In this document: piece by piece, positions 26,671 through 33,766 of the stretch
Numbering within the stretch: position 1 is the first letter of the stretch
Layout: each line of letters begins with the position of its first letter
NCBI RefSeq assembly: GCF_021556455.1
Contig: NZ_JAKGCV010000017.1
Location: 1-33,766 of the forward strand
Length of the DNA: 33,766 nt
Direction: 5' to 3'
Origin: Streptomyces fuscigenes
GTDB taxonomy: Bacteria > Actinomycetota > Actinomycetes > Streptomycetales > Streptomycetaceae
Position numbers and translations under genes: made by a program
Notes under the pieces: generated by a model
What the model was told of the DNA's origin: nothing
Database searches by the model: none
The model's input: only the letters and a program-made list of their open reading frames with translations

Positions 26671-27746
26671 GCCGTGCGCTCCAGCACCGCGACGCCGATG
26701 TGCGCGTCGGCCATGCCGTAGAAGACGTAACGGGTGCCGTCCACCTCTTCGATCGCGGTGGGGAAGACGACGTTCGGCACGGTGCCGGAACGTTCCTGCT
26801 CCGTCTCCGGCGCCATCAGCGGCTCCGCGGAACGGGCCAGGACGCGCGAGGGGTCGGCCGGATCGAGGATCATCGCCCCCGCCGCGTACGACACCCGCTG
26901 GTTCGGGACGAACGGGTCGTCCTCCATGACGCCCGAGACGCCGTGGTGGATCAGGAGCCAGCCCTCGTCGACCCGGATCGGCGCGGGACCGGCCCCGATC
27001 TTCAGCGCCTCCCACGGGTACGCGGACAGCGCCACGAGCCGGTGGTCGCGCGGCCGGGCCAGGGCCCGGACGTCCCGCTCGACCTCGGCGACCGGCACGT
27101 ACGAGATCCAGATGCCGGGCCGCTCGTCGCCGACGCCGGCGGGCAGGTGGACGCCCTCGCCGGGACGGAACCAGCCCAGGTCCCACATCGGGCGGTGCAG
27201 CATCGCGTACGCCGGCTCGCCGTCCGGGCCGGGGACCGGCTCGGGGAAGTGGACGACGTCCTTGTTGGGGAAGAGGTTGAGGTCGGTGTCCAGGTCGGGC
27301 TGGTAGGCGAACTGCACCGGGCCCAGCCGCGTCCAGTCGGTCAGGTTCTCCGACACGGCGAGGGCCGGCTTCGGGCCGAGCGGCCCGTACGCGACGTACG
27401 ACATCACGTGCAGGCCGAGGCTCGGCACCCAGGTGGTGCGCGGGTCCTCGACGCCCGCGTTGTTCTTGCCGCGCTCCCAGCCGGCGTCGGGCGCGAGGAC
27501 CGTGCCGCGCCGCTCGACACCGGAGGGCACGCCGTCGGTGAAGGTGACCTCGGCCAGGCCGACGCGGGAGACGTTGCCCTCCGCGACCAGGCGGGGCAGC
27601 AGGTGCAGGGTGCCGTCCGGGGTGCGCCCGGACGCGGGGTTGAGGACGCCTTCCGCCTCGAAGGGCTCGCCCGGCCGCGGCGACATCACCACGCCCTTGC
27701 GCACCAGCCGGAACGGGATGTGGTTGTGGGGGTCGGTGTTGCTCAT
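26667..27746 (-). CDS. GH130 family beta-mannoside phosphorylase-like enzyme
   Basis: 359 aa, matching five-bladed-propeller GH130 enzymes. GVEDPRTTW carries the likely catalytic aspartate D101. Candidate phosphate-binding residues are present: R185 in AMLHRPM, K249 in KIGAGPAPI and H268 in LLIHHGV. The C-terminus has VPNVVFPTAIEE and FYGMADAHIGVAVL. GH130 phosphorylases cleave beta-mannosides with phosphate to give alpha-mannose-1-phosphate; related hydrolases lose the phosphate site. The retained basic residues favour a phosphorylase, by memory of characterised members. Beta-1,4- versus beta-1,2-mannoside specificity is unknown. The ATG at 27746 lies 8 nt after the permease stop with a weak ribosome-binding site. 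The next gene overlaps its stop. Confidence 0.87.
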   Translation of the reverse strand: MSNTDPHNHIPFRLVRKGVVMSPRPGEPFEAEGVLNPASGRTPDGTLHLLPRLVAEGNVSRVGLAEVTFTDGVPSGVERRGTVLAPDAGWERGKNNAGVEDPRTTWVPSLGLHVMSYVAYGPLGPKPALAVSENLTDWTRLGPVQFAYQPDLDTDLNLFPNKDVVHFPEPVPGPDGEPAYAMLHRPMWDLGWFRPGEGVHLPAGVGDERPGIWISYVPVAEVERDVRALARPRDHRLVALSAYPWEALKIGAGPAPIRVDEGWLLIHHGVSGVMEDDPFVPNQRVSYAAGAMILDPADPSRVLARSAEPLMAPETEQERSGTVPNVVFPTAIEEVDGTRYVFYGMADAHIGVAVLERTA

Positions 27747-27754
27747 GGCGCGGG

Positions 27755-28645
27755 TCAGCCCTTTACTCCGGAATCGATGTTCGTGTGCGTGAAGTGGCGC
27801 TGGAAGAGGAGGAACAGCACCACGGCGGGCGCGGCGAGCACGCACGCGCCGGCCATCAGGGCGCCGGTCGGGTTCGACACCGTGCCCTGGAGGTTGCTGA
27901 GGAAGCCGGCGAGCGAGACGGCAAGCGGCTGCATGTCGGCGTTCTTCGTGACGAGGAACGGCCACAGGAACTCGTTCCAGGGGCCGATGAACGTCAGCAG
28001 GGCGCCGGTCAGCAGGGCCGGGCGCGCCATCGGGATCGCTATCTTCCACAGGATGCGCAGCTCGCTCGCGCCGTCGATCCGCGCCGCCTCGAACAGCGAC
28101 GCCGGCATCTGCAGGAAGAACTGGCGGAAGAGGAAGACCGCGGTCGAGTTGATCGCGAACGGCAGGATCATCCCGGCGTAGTTGTCGCCGAGCCCGTAGT
28201 CGCGTACGACCAGGACGTACAGCGGCAGGGTCAGCAGCTGGAACGGGACGGTCTGGACGAGCAGCAGCACCGCGAACACACCGCCGCGGCCGGTGAACTC
28301 CAGGCGGGCCAGCGCGTACCCGGCGAGGACGCCGAGGACCAGCGTGCACAGCAGCACGCCGGCGGTCATCACACCGGAGTTGACCAGGGACCGGCCGAGC
28401 GAGAGCGCGCCGTCGATCGCCGAGTAGTTGCCGCCGGTCAGCCCGCTGGGCGCGGCGGACGACAGGTCGCCCGCCGTCACCTTCCGCAGCGAGCCGACGA
28501 CCATGTAGTAGAAGGGGAAGAGGAAGGCGACGGCGCCGACCAGCAGGACGGCGAGGCGCACCGCGCGGCCCCTGCGGCCCTCGCGGGAGCCGGTGGGCGC
28601 GTCCGCGGGCACGGCGGCACCGGACGTGGGGACAGTGGTGCTCAT
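27755..28645 (-). CDS. Carbohydrate ABC transporter permease (MalG type)
   Basis: 296 aa with six membrane helices. After a polar N-terminus the first helix is about 29-50 (LAVLLVGAVAFLFPFYYMVV). The EAA loop, EAARIDGASELRILWKIAIP, docks the ATPase. The ending FQRHFTHTNIDSGVKG is typical of MalG-type CUT1 permeases. It pairs with the permease gene 4 nt upstream. No ATP-binding subunit is encoded nearby; Streptomyces CUT1 transporters commonly share the MsiK ATPase, so that is assumed here. Confidence 0.93.
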   Translation of the reverse strand: MSTTVPTSGAAVPADAPTGSREGRRGRAVRLAVLLVGAVAFLFPFYYMVVGSLRKVTAGDLSSAAPSGLTGGNYSAIDGALSLGRSLVNSGVMTAGVLLCTLVLGVLAGYALARLEFTGRGGVFAVLLLVQTVPFQLLTLPLYVLVVRDYGLGDNYAGMILPFAINSTAVFLFRQFFLQMPASLFEAARIDGASELRILWKIAIPMARPALLTGALLTFIGPWNEFLWPFLVTKNADMQPLAVSLAGFLSNLQGTVSNPTGALMAGACVLAAPAVVLFLLFQRHFTHTNIDSGVKG

Positions 28646-28649
28646 GGCG

Positions 28650-29588
28650 TCAGTTGCCCCTCTCGGAGAGCTTGCGGGTGATCAGCGACACGGCGAGGAC
28701 GAGGACCACGAGGACGACGCCGAGGGCGGCCGCGAAGTCGGGGTGCCCCTGCTCGATGCCCTTCTGGTACATGAGCAGCACGGGCGAGGTGGAGGAGTTG
28801 TCCGGGCCGCCGCCGCCGGTGAGCAGGTAGGGCTCGCTGAACAGGTTCGCGCCGGTCACGATGGCGTACACCGTCACGAGCGTCGTCGCGGGCCGGACCC
28901 CCGGCACGGTGATCGACCAGAACTTGCGCACCGGGCCCGCGCCGTCCACGGACGCCGCCTCGTACAGGTCCTTGCCGACGTTCTGCAGGGCCGCGAGATA
29001 CAGCATCACGAAGAAGCCGAGCTGCTTCCACGTCACGAACAGCGCGATCATCGGCATCGCCAGATGCGTGTTGACCAGCCAGGACGGGTCCGGGGCGAGG
29101 CCGCCGAGCGCGTGGTTGACCAGGCCGTCCGAACCGAAGAGGAACTGCCACACGGCGACGAGCGCCACGCTGGCGGTGATGTACGGCAGGTAGTACGCGG
29201 CCCGGAAGAACGACCGGAAGGGCATCTTCGCGTTCAGGGCCGTCGCGAGGACCAGGGCCAGCACGACCGTCAGCGGCACGTTGATGACCAGGAAGATCCC
29301 GATGTTGAGGAACGACCGCCCCACCACCGGATCCGTCAGCACGTCCCGGTAGTTGGCGAAGCCCACCCACGGGCTCGGCGCGTGCGCGCCGGGTGCCGTG
29401 AAGTAGAAGCGGTGGAAGGAGATCCAGACCGTGTAGCCGAGGGGTATCGCGAAGACGGCCAGCACGTACAGCAGGTACGGGGTGACGAACAGCGTGCCGA
29501 TGCCGGCTCGGCGGTGGCCGCGGCGGCGGCCCGCCGGGGCGCCCGGGCGCGTGGTCGCGGCGCGCGGGGAGGATTGGGTCAGGGTCAT
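28650..29588 (-). CDS. Sugar ABC transporter permease (MalF type)
   Basis: 312 aa. A basic N-terminus (to ~30) precedes the first helix (LFVTPYLLYVLAVFAIPLGY). WVGFANYRDVLTD and the coupling loop YEAASVDGAGPVRKFWSITVPGVRP are standard for CUT1 MalF-type permeases, and the helix count is six. The gene follows the binding-protein gene by 7 nt and precedes the MalG-type gene by 4 nt, the usual binding protein-F-G order. It forms half of the membrane channel that imports the operon's oligosaccharide. Confidence 0.93.
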   Translation of the reverse strand: MTLTQSSPRAATTRPGAPAGRRRGHRRAGIGTLFVTPYLLYVLAVFAIPLGYTVWISFHRFYFTAPGAHAPSPWVGFANYRDVLTDPVVGRSFLNIGIFLVINVPLTVVLALVLATALNAKMPFRSFFRAAYYLPYITASVALVAVWQFLFGSDGLVNHALGGLAPDPSWLVNTHLAMPMIALFVTWKQLGFFVMLYLAALQNVGKDLYEAASVDGAGPVRKFWSITVPGVRPATTLVTVYAIVTGANLFSEPYLLTGGGGPDNSSTSPVLLMYQKGIEQGHPDFAAALGVVLVVLVLAVSLITRKLSERGN

Positions 29589-29595
29589 GGCTGCC

Positions 29596-30885
29596 TCAGT
29601 ACTCGCCGAGAATCGTGCGGGTCTTCGCGGCGGCGTCGTGCAGCGCCGACGAGGGGGACTGGCGGCCGAAGACGACCGAACGGGTCCATGCGTCGCGGAA
29701 GGCCTGCCACATGTCGATGGAGCCGGCGACGTTCGGCACCTCCACCTCGCGCTGCGCCTGGTCCGCGAAGGGCTTGTACGCGGGGTTCTTCGCGAAGTAG
29801 CCGGAGTAGAGGCTCGCGAGGTGCTCCCGCACGGGCATCTGGCCCGTCGCGTCGAGGAACGCGCCGTCCTCCTTCTCGGAGGTGGCGAACTTCATCACGT
29901 CCCACGCCGTCGCCCGGTTCTTGCACGCAGAGAACATGCCGATGGACTTCTGGTCGCTGAAGGTGTGGATCTCCGACGCGGGACGCCCGTCGGACGTCGG
30001 CACCGGCACGACACCCCAGTCGATCTTGTCCTTGTACGCGGCGACGGCCCACGGGCCGACCGTCGCCATGGCGGCCTTGCCGTCGGCGAGCGCGTCACCG
30101 GGGTAGAGCTCCTGGGGAGCGAGCTTCTCCCGGTAGAGGGTGTTCCAGAAGTCGGCGACCTTGCGGCCCGCGGGCGAGTCGAACCGCGGCTCGCCCTTCT
30201 CCACCAGCGAGGAGCCGCCGCTCTCGGCGGCGAAGGCCGGGTAGAAGTCGAACCAGGACTGGAAGAACTCGCTGCTCGGCGCCGGCCAGATCGCCGCGTC
30301 GGTCGCGCCGCTCCTCACGAGCGTGCGCGAGGTGGCGAGGAACTGGGCGTAGGTGGCGAGCTTCGGGTGCTCGGGATCGAGCCCCGCCTTCGCGAAGAGC
30401 TTCTTGTTGTAGAGGATCATGACCGGGTTGCTCTTCCACGGCAGCTGGTAGTACTTGCCGTCCTCCGAGCGGTACTGGCCGGCCAGCGACCCGCTGCGCG
30501 ACTCGATGTACTTCGCGCCGCCGGGGAAGTCGTTCAGCGGCACCAGCCCGGCCTGCTTCTGGAACTGGGGCACCGAGGCGGGGGAGGTGTTGAAGACCAG
30601 GCAGGCGCTGGTGCCCGCGATGATCGAGGCGCTGATGGCCTCCTCGGACGTCTTGCCCGCGGGGATGTTCTGCGCCCGCACCCGCTGGTCGGGGTGCGCC
30701 TTGTTCCAGTCGGCCACCATCCGCTCGCCCCACTGGAGCTCCTGGGCGTTGTTCGACAGCCATACGGTGATCGGTCCGCGGGACCGGGCCGCGTCGGCCG
30801 GGTCCGGGGCGGAGCGCGCGCACGCCGTCGCCGTGCCCGCCGCAAGGGCGATCACGGTCAGCGCGGACGCCGTTCTCCTCAACAT
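29596..30885 (-). CDS. Extracellular sugar-binding lipoprotein (ABC transporter)
   Basis: 429 aa. A signal peptide (MLRRTASALTVIALAAGTA) ends in a lipobox-like TATAC, with C22 the lipidated residue. The mature protein has the family-1 solute-binding fold: ITVWLSNNAQELQWGERMVADWNK, then SVPQFQKQAGLVPLND, KYYQLPWKSNPVMILYNKK and the ADGKAAMATVGPWAV block. It captures the substrate outside the membrane and delivers it to the two permeases encoded just downstream. The ligand is unknown; operon context favours a mannose- or glucose-containing oligosaccharide. The ATG at 30885 lies 3 nt after the LacI gene stop. Confidence 0.92.
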   Translation of the reverse strand: MLRRTASALTVIALAAGTATACARSAPDPADAARSRGPITVWLSNNAQELQWGERMVADWNKAHPDQRVRAQNIPAGKTSEEAISASIIAGTSACLVFNTSPASVPQFQKQAGLVPLNDFPGGAKYIESRSGSLAGQYRSEDGKYYQLPWKSNPVMILYNKKLFAKAGLDPEHPKLATYAQFLATSRTLVRSGATDAAIWPAPSSEFFQSWFDFYPAFAAESGGSSLVEKGEPRFDSPAGRKVADFWNTLYREKLAPQELYPGDALADGKAAMATVGPWAVAAYKDKIDWGVVPVPTSDGRPASEIHTFSDQKSIGMFSACKNRATAWDVMKFATSEKEDGAFLDATGQMPVREHLASLYSGYFAKNPAYKPFADQAQREVEVPNVAGSIDMWQAFRDAWTRSVVFGRQSPSSALHDAAAKTRTILGEY

Positions 30886-30888
30886 GGT

Positions 30889-31968
30889 TCACTCCGAAAG
30901 GTGCACGTCCGGCACCGTTGCCGGACGGATGGCGCCGGGCCGGGCGTTGCCGGCGGCCGGCGCGGGGCCGATGGAGGCCCGGGGCAGGAAGGCGGCCGGG
31001 GGCAGGACGACGTCGGGGGCGGCGCCGTCCGCGATCACGGCGCCCAGGGCCCGGGCCGCGGCCTCGCCCCAGCCGCGCGCGTCGGCACGGGCCGAGGCCA
31101 GGGGCGGGTGCGTGTACTGGGCGAGCGGCGTGTCGTCGTAGCCCACGACCGACAGCCGGCCCGGCACGGGTACGCCCAGCTCGTGCGCGACGGCGAGCCC
31201 GGCGGTGGCCGCCAGGTCGTTGCCGTACACGATCGCGGTGGGCGGCTCGTCGAGGGCGAGCAGCTCGCGGGTGGCCCGGGCGCCGCCCTCCGCCGTGAAG
31301 CCGCCGGGCCGCAACGGGCCGGGCGGCAGCGCGAGTTCTTCGAGGGTCCGCTCCCAGGCCCGGCGCCGGCGCGCCGCGTGGCGGTACTCCCGGGGCCCCT
31401 CGACGTGCGCGATCCGGCGGTGGCCGGCCTCCGCGAGGGCCCGGACGGCGGCCACGTACGCGGGCTCGTCGTCCAGCTCGACGGCGCAGTGCCCGCCGGC
31501 CCACTCGGCCCGTCCGACGACGACCGTCGGCAGGCCGAGGGACGCCGTGAGCGCGGGGCGGGGGTCGTCGACCCGGAGGTCGGTGAGCAGCACGCCGTCG
31601 ACGCGCCGGTCCGCGGCGAGCCGCTCGTACAGCGACTTCTCCCGGTCGGCGGAGGTGACGTGCAGGACGAGGCCGTCGCCCCGCTCGGACAGGACCGACT
31701 CGATGCCCGCCGTGAAGGCCGGGTAGAACGGGTCCGCGCCGATCAGGTCGGGCTCGCGGGTCAGGACGAGGCCCAGGGCGCCCGCCCGGCCCAGCGAGAG
31801 GGCCTGCGCGGGACGGCTCGGCCGCCAGCCCAGTTCCTCGGCCGCGGCCAGGATGCGGGCCCTGGTCTCCTCGGCGAGCCCCGGGCGGTTGTTGAGCGCA
31901 AAGGACACCGAGCTGCGGGACACGCCCGCGCGCTGGGCCACGTCGGCAATGGTCGGTCGTCGCGCCAT
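30889..31968 (-). CDS. LacI family transcriptional regulator
   Basis: 359 aa. The HTH covers residues 5-25 (PTIADVAQRAGVSRSSVSFAL), followed by the hinge helix region near 50 and a periplasmic-binding-protein-like sensor domain (LGLVLTREPDLIGADPFYPAF, DGVLLTDLR, GYDDTPLAQYTHPPLA). The ATG at 31968 has AGGAGAGGG upstream; the frame is open 12 codons further but without a ribosome-binding site. It is the first gene of the operon, so it is co-transcribed with its probable targets. Two LacI-type palindromes 40-85 nt upstream imply autoregulation. The inducer is probably the transported sugar or a breakdown product. Confidence 0.92.
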   Translation of the reverse strand: MARRPTIADVAQRAGVSRSSVSFALNNRPGLAEETRARILAAAEELGWRPSRPAQALSLGRAGALGLVLTREPDLIGADPFYPAFTAGIESVLSERGDGLVLHVTSADREKSLYERLAADRRVDGVLLTDLRVDDPRPALTASLGLPTVVVGRAEWAGGHCAVELDDEPAYVAAVRALAEAGHRRIAHVEGPREYRHAARRRRAWERTLEELALPPGPLRPGGFTAEGGARATRELLALDEPPTAIVYGNDLAATAGLAVAHELGVPVPGRLSVVGYDDTPLAQYTHPPLASARADARGWGEAAARALGAVIADGAAPDVVLPPAAFLPRASIGPAPAAGNARPGAIRPATVPDVHLSE

Positions 31969-31988
31969 CCGCCCTCTCCTCGTCGACA

Positions 31989-32051
31989 GGTGACCCACGG
32001 TCACCCTGAACCGGTTTAGTGCTCTGCGGTGCCGTCACTAAATCGGTTTAG
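31989..32051 (-). promoter_or_regulatory. Operator region of the sugar operon (paired LacI sites)
   Basis: CTGAACCGGTTTAG (32006-32019) and CTAAATCGGTTTAG (32038-32051) are 14-bp near-palindromes with the central CG typical of LacI-family operators. Their centres are 32 bp apart, about three helix turns, so two dimers would bind on the same face. A further perfect dyad, GGTGACC-cac-GGTCACC, lies at 31989-32005 in the leader. The -10/-35 could not be placed with confidence. Confidence 0.8.
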
Positions 32052-32370
32052 ACGCGCTTCTGGCAAGGGCCGGACTCCTGTGACGTCCGTCACCAGGCGA
32101 TCGAAGGGACCGAGGAAGCCGAGGGTCCGGCACGCCGGATATTCGCATTCGCGAATTATCGATGGGCGTTCGTGCGGCACCGGAGCGGCCGCACGGGCCC
32201 CGCCCTGCCCTCCGGTGATCGCCGCCGACGCGCGGCGCCTCCTGTCGTGCCGTACCGGCCGACACCTACGCTTCCCGCGACGGGGACGCGGCCGGACCGC
32301 GCCCCGCCGCCGGCCGCCCGTGCGCGGCCGGGAACCGGACCCGCGGGACGAGAGCAACGGAGGACACCGC
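32052..32370. other. Gene-free divergent region before the O-methyltransferase gene
   Basis: No gene is supported in these ~320 bases. It holds an AT-rich palindrome ATTCGCGAAT at 32147-32156 within gatattcgcattcgcg, which could be an operator or part of a promoter for the plus-strand methyltransferase gene. Confidence 0.35.
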
Positions 32371-33039
32371 ATGACGGACAGCCGATGGGCCGCCGTGGAC
32401 GACTTCTTCACCGACCGGCTCGTGGCCGAGGACGAGGCGCTCGCGGCGGCGCTGCGCACGAGCGCCGAGGCGGGGCTGCCGCCGATCAGCGTCGCGCCCA
32501 ACCAGGGCAAGCTCCTGCACCTCGTGGCGCGCATCCAGGGCGCGCGCCGCATCCTCGAGATCGGCACGCTCGGCGGATACAGCACCATCTGGCTGGCCCG
32601 GGCGCTGCCCGAGGAGGGCCGGCTCGTCTCGCTGGAGGCCGACCCGGTGCACGCCGACGTCGCGCGGCGCAACCTGGCGCACGCGGGCCTCGCCGGCAGC
32701 ACGGAGGTGCGCCTGGGCCCCGCGCTCGACACCCTCGCGGCCCTCGTCGAGGAAGGCGTCGAACCCTTCGACCTCGTCTTCATCGACGCGGACAAGCCCA
32801 ACAACCCGCGCTACCTGGAGTGGTCCCTGAAGCTGACCCGGCGCGGCAGTGTGATCATCGGCGACAACGTCGTGCGCGGCGGCGCCGTCGCCGACCAGGA
32901 CGCCGCCGATCCCGGCGTGCGGGGCATCCGCGACTTCCTCGAACTGATGGGCCGCAACCCGCGGCTGTCCGCCACCGCGGTCCAGACGGTCGGCGTGAAG
33001 GGGTACGACGGCTTCGCGCTGGCGCGGGTCGTCGCCTGA
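32371..33039 (+). CDS. O-methyltransferase (family 3, catechol-type)
   Basis: 222 aa, the usual length. The SAM-binding motif I is ILEIGTLGGYSTIWLARAL (about 61-79), the acidic SAM residue is in LVSLEADP, the metal-binding aspartates are in FDLVFIDADKPNN, and IIGDNVVRGG completes the site; the C-terminus is GYDGFALARV. Members methylate hydroxyls of catechol-like or phenolic compounds using Mg2+; the substrate here is unknown. The ATG at 32371 has GGAGG at 32359-32363. It is a single gene, divergent from the sugar operon and not obviously linked to it. Confidence 0.92.
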   Translation: MTDSRWAAVDDFFTDRLVAEDEALAAALRTSAEAGLPPISVAPNQGKLLHLVARIQGARRILEIGTLGGYSTIWLARALPEEGRLVSLEADPVHADVARRNLAHAGLAGSTEVRLGPALDTLAALVEEGVEPFDLVFIDADKPNNPRYLEWSLKLTRRGSVIIGDNVVRGGAVADQDAADPGVRGIRDFLELMGRNPRLSATAVQTVGVKGYDGFALARVVA

Positions 33040-33110
33040 CGCCGGGCCGGCGCGCGGGCCGCGTCCCGGGGCGGCGCGCGGTCCGGCGGCGCGCGGACCG
33101 GTCCCGCCGG

Positions 33111-33180
33111 AGCCGTGAAGCCGAGAAGCCCAGAAGCCATGGAGTCGTGAAGCCGTGAAGCCGTGGAGTCGTCGAGTCGC
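33111..33180. repeat. Short purine-rich tandem repeats (gaagcc units)
   Basis: A run of 8-9-bp units such as gtgaagcc, gagaagcc, cagaagcc and gtggagtc repeats about eight times. It lies ~70 nt after the methyltransferase stop and has no supported coding role. Confidence 0.7.
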
Positions 33181-33366
33181 GGCGCGGGGCACGCGCGGGC
33201 GGTCTCACAAGGCGGCGCGCCCGGCCGCCCGTCCTTGTCGGGGTTCGTGCGCGCGCATCTCATTCGCAAGGATGACGCGGGCCCCCGGCGGACCCAACCA
33301 GTGACGGACCCGCGGATGCTTCCCGGCGGGGATGTCCCCGCGCCGGTGACCTGATGGGGTGGAAGC

Positions 33367-33766
33367 GTGCATTGCCCCACCCCGCGGGTCACGACCACTC
33401 CCGCACTCGCCGGCCCCGGCCTCGACGCCCGGATCACCGTGGAACTCGCCTCGGTGCTCGCGGGCGCACGCCGCCGCGCGCACCGGGACGGGGACGGGCA
33501 GGTCGACACCGCCCACCTCCTGCACTCGCTCATCGAGTCCGATCCGCAGGTGCGCGAGGTCTTCGCCGACGGCACCCAGGTCGCCCGGGTGCTCGGCTAC
33601 CTCGTCCAGCGGAGCATCGGTTACGGGCTGCGCTGGCAGGGCACGGTCGAGGACTCCGGGGCGATCCCCCGCGCGGTGCCCGGAGGCGGGCCGAGCGGCT
33701 GGTCGCCGCCGGCCGCCGCCGCGCTGGACCGCGCGCTCGGCCGGGCCGGGCGCCGCGGGGCCGAAC
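33367..33766 (+). CDS. Clp N-terminal domain protein (partial, runs off the window)
   Basis: The first 133 residues are visible; the frame is still open at the window edge. After ~20 residues comes a Clp repeat-type helical domain: RITVELASVLAGARRRAHRDGDGQVDTAHLLHSLIESDPQVREVF. This is the substrate- or adaptor-binding module of ClpA/ClpC. A second repeat seems to start near residue 120 (AAAALDRALGRAGRRG). No ATPase region is seen. In Streptomyces short stand-alone Clp-N proteins are common, so this need not be a ClpC. The GTG at 33367 has a GGTGGAAG stretch just upstream. Confidence 0.75.
   Translation, partial: MHCPTPRVTTTPALAGPGLDARITVELASVLAGARRRAHRDGDGQVDTAHLLHSLIESDPQVREVFADGTQVARVLGYLVQRSIGYGLRWQGTVEDSGAIPRAVPGGGPSGWSPPAAAALDRALGRAGRRGAE

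Noticed and set aside
25465..27186. A 573-aa version of the Gfo/Idh protein
   Set aside because: Residues upstream of the GTG at 26670 are out-of-frame GH130 sequence; the Rossmann motif begins right after that GTG.

Overview
The window is a very GC-rich actinobacterial chromosome segment, almost certainly from a Streptomyces. The signs are the 3' end of a 23S rRNA gene followed by a Streptomyces-type 5S rRNA, codons with G or C in nearly every third position, frequent GTG starts and 4-bp gene overlaps, long perfect GC hairpins between genes, and the gene order itself. All product names come from motifs and remembered families; no search was run.

Layout. 1-365: end of an rRNA operon with its terminator. 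697-14765: a conserved actinobacterial core locus. It holds a CDP-alcohol phosphatidyltransferase (cardiolipin synthase-like), a nucleotidyltransferase/phosphomannomutase-like fusion, a DUF881-Sbp-DUF881 membrane trio, a GarA-like FHA protein, an FtsR-like MerR regulator, a bifunctional-nuclease-family protein, a second MerR regulator, DNA polymerase IV, a PRC-barrel protein on the other strand, and gcvP behind a tandem glycine riboswitch. The order matches the mycobacterial Rv1822-Rv1832 neighbourhood, except that gcvH is absent and the fusion gene and dinB are present. 14964-22241: mostly single-gene units, namely a DUF5999 small protein, an unrecognised 204-aa protein, a glutamate-cysteine-ligase-family enzyme, a CPBP-family membrane protein, a PhzF-family protein, a PadR-family regulator with its own promoter/operator, and an XRE-cupin regulator.

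22486-31968: an eight-gene minus-strand sugar operon. Reading along the minus strand it encodes a LacI regulator, a lipoprotein sugar-binding protein, two permeases, a GH130 mannoside phosphorylase-like enzyme, a Gfo/Idh oxidoreductase, a GH13 alpha-glucosidase and a phosphomannomutase. Genes are separated by at most 8 nt or overlap. Two LacI-type palindromes lie 32 bp apart upstream of the first gene. The simplest reading is import of an oligosaccharide, cleavage by GH13 and phosphorolysis by GH130 to mannose-1-phosphate, which the phosphomannomutase converts to mannose-6-phosphate. The oxidoreductase step is unexplained, and this is the most interesting system in the window. No ATPase gene is present, so a shared MsiK-type ATPase is likely. 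32371-33766: an O-methyltransferase and the start of a Clp-N-domain protein cut by the window edge.

Other points of interest are the degenerate catalytic motifs in the mutase-like half of the fusion protein, a possible second translation start inside the GarA-like gene, a run of genes that look leaderless, and dyads placed on the promoters of the second MerR gene and the PadR gene.
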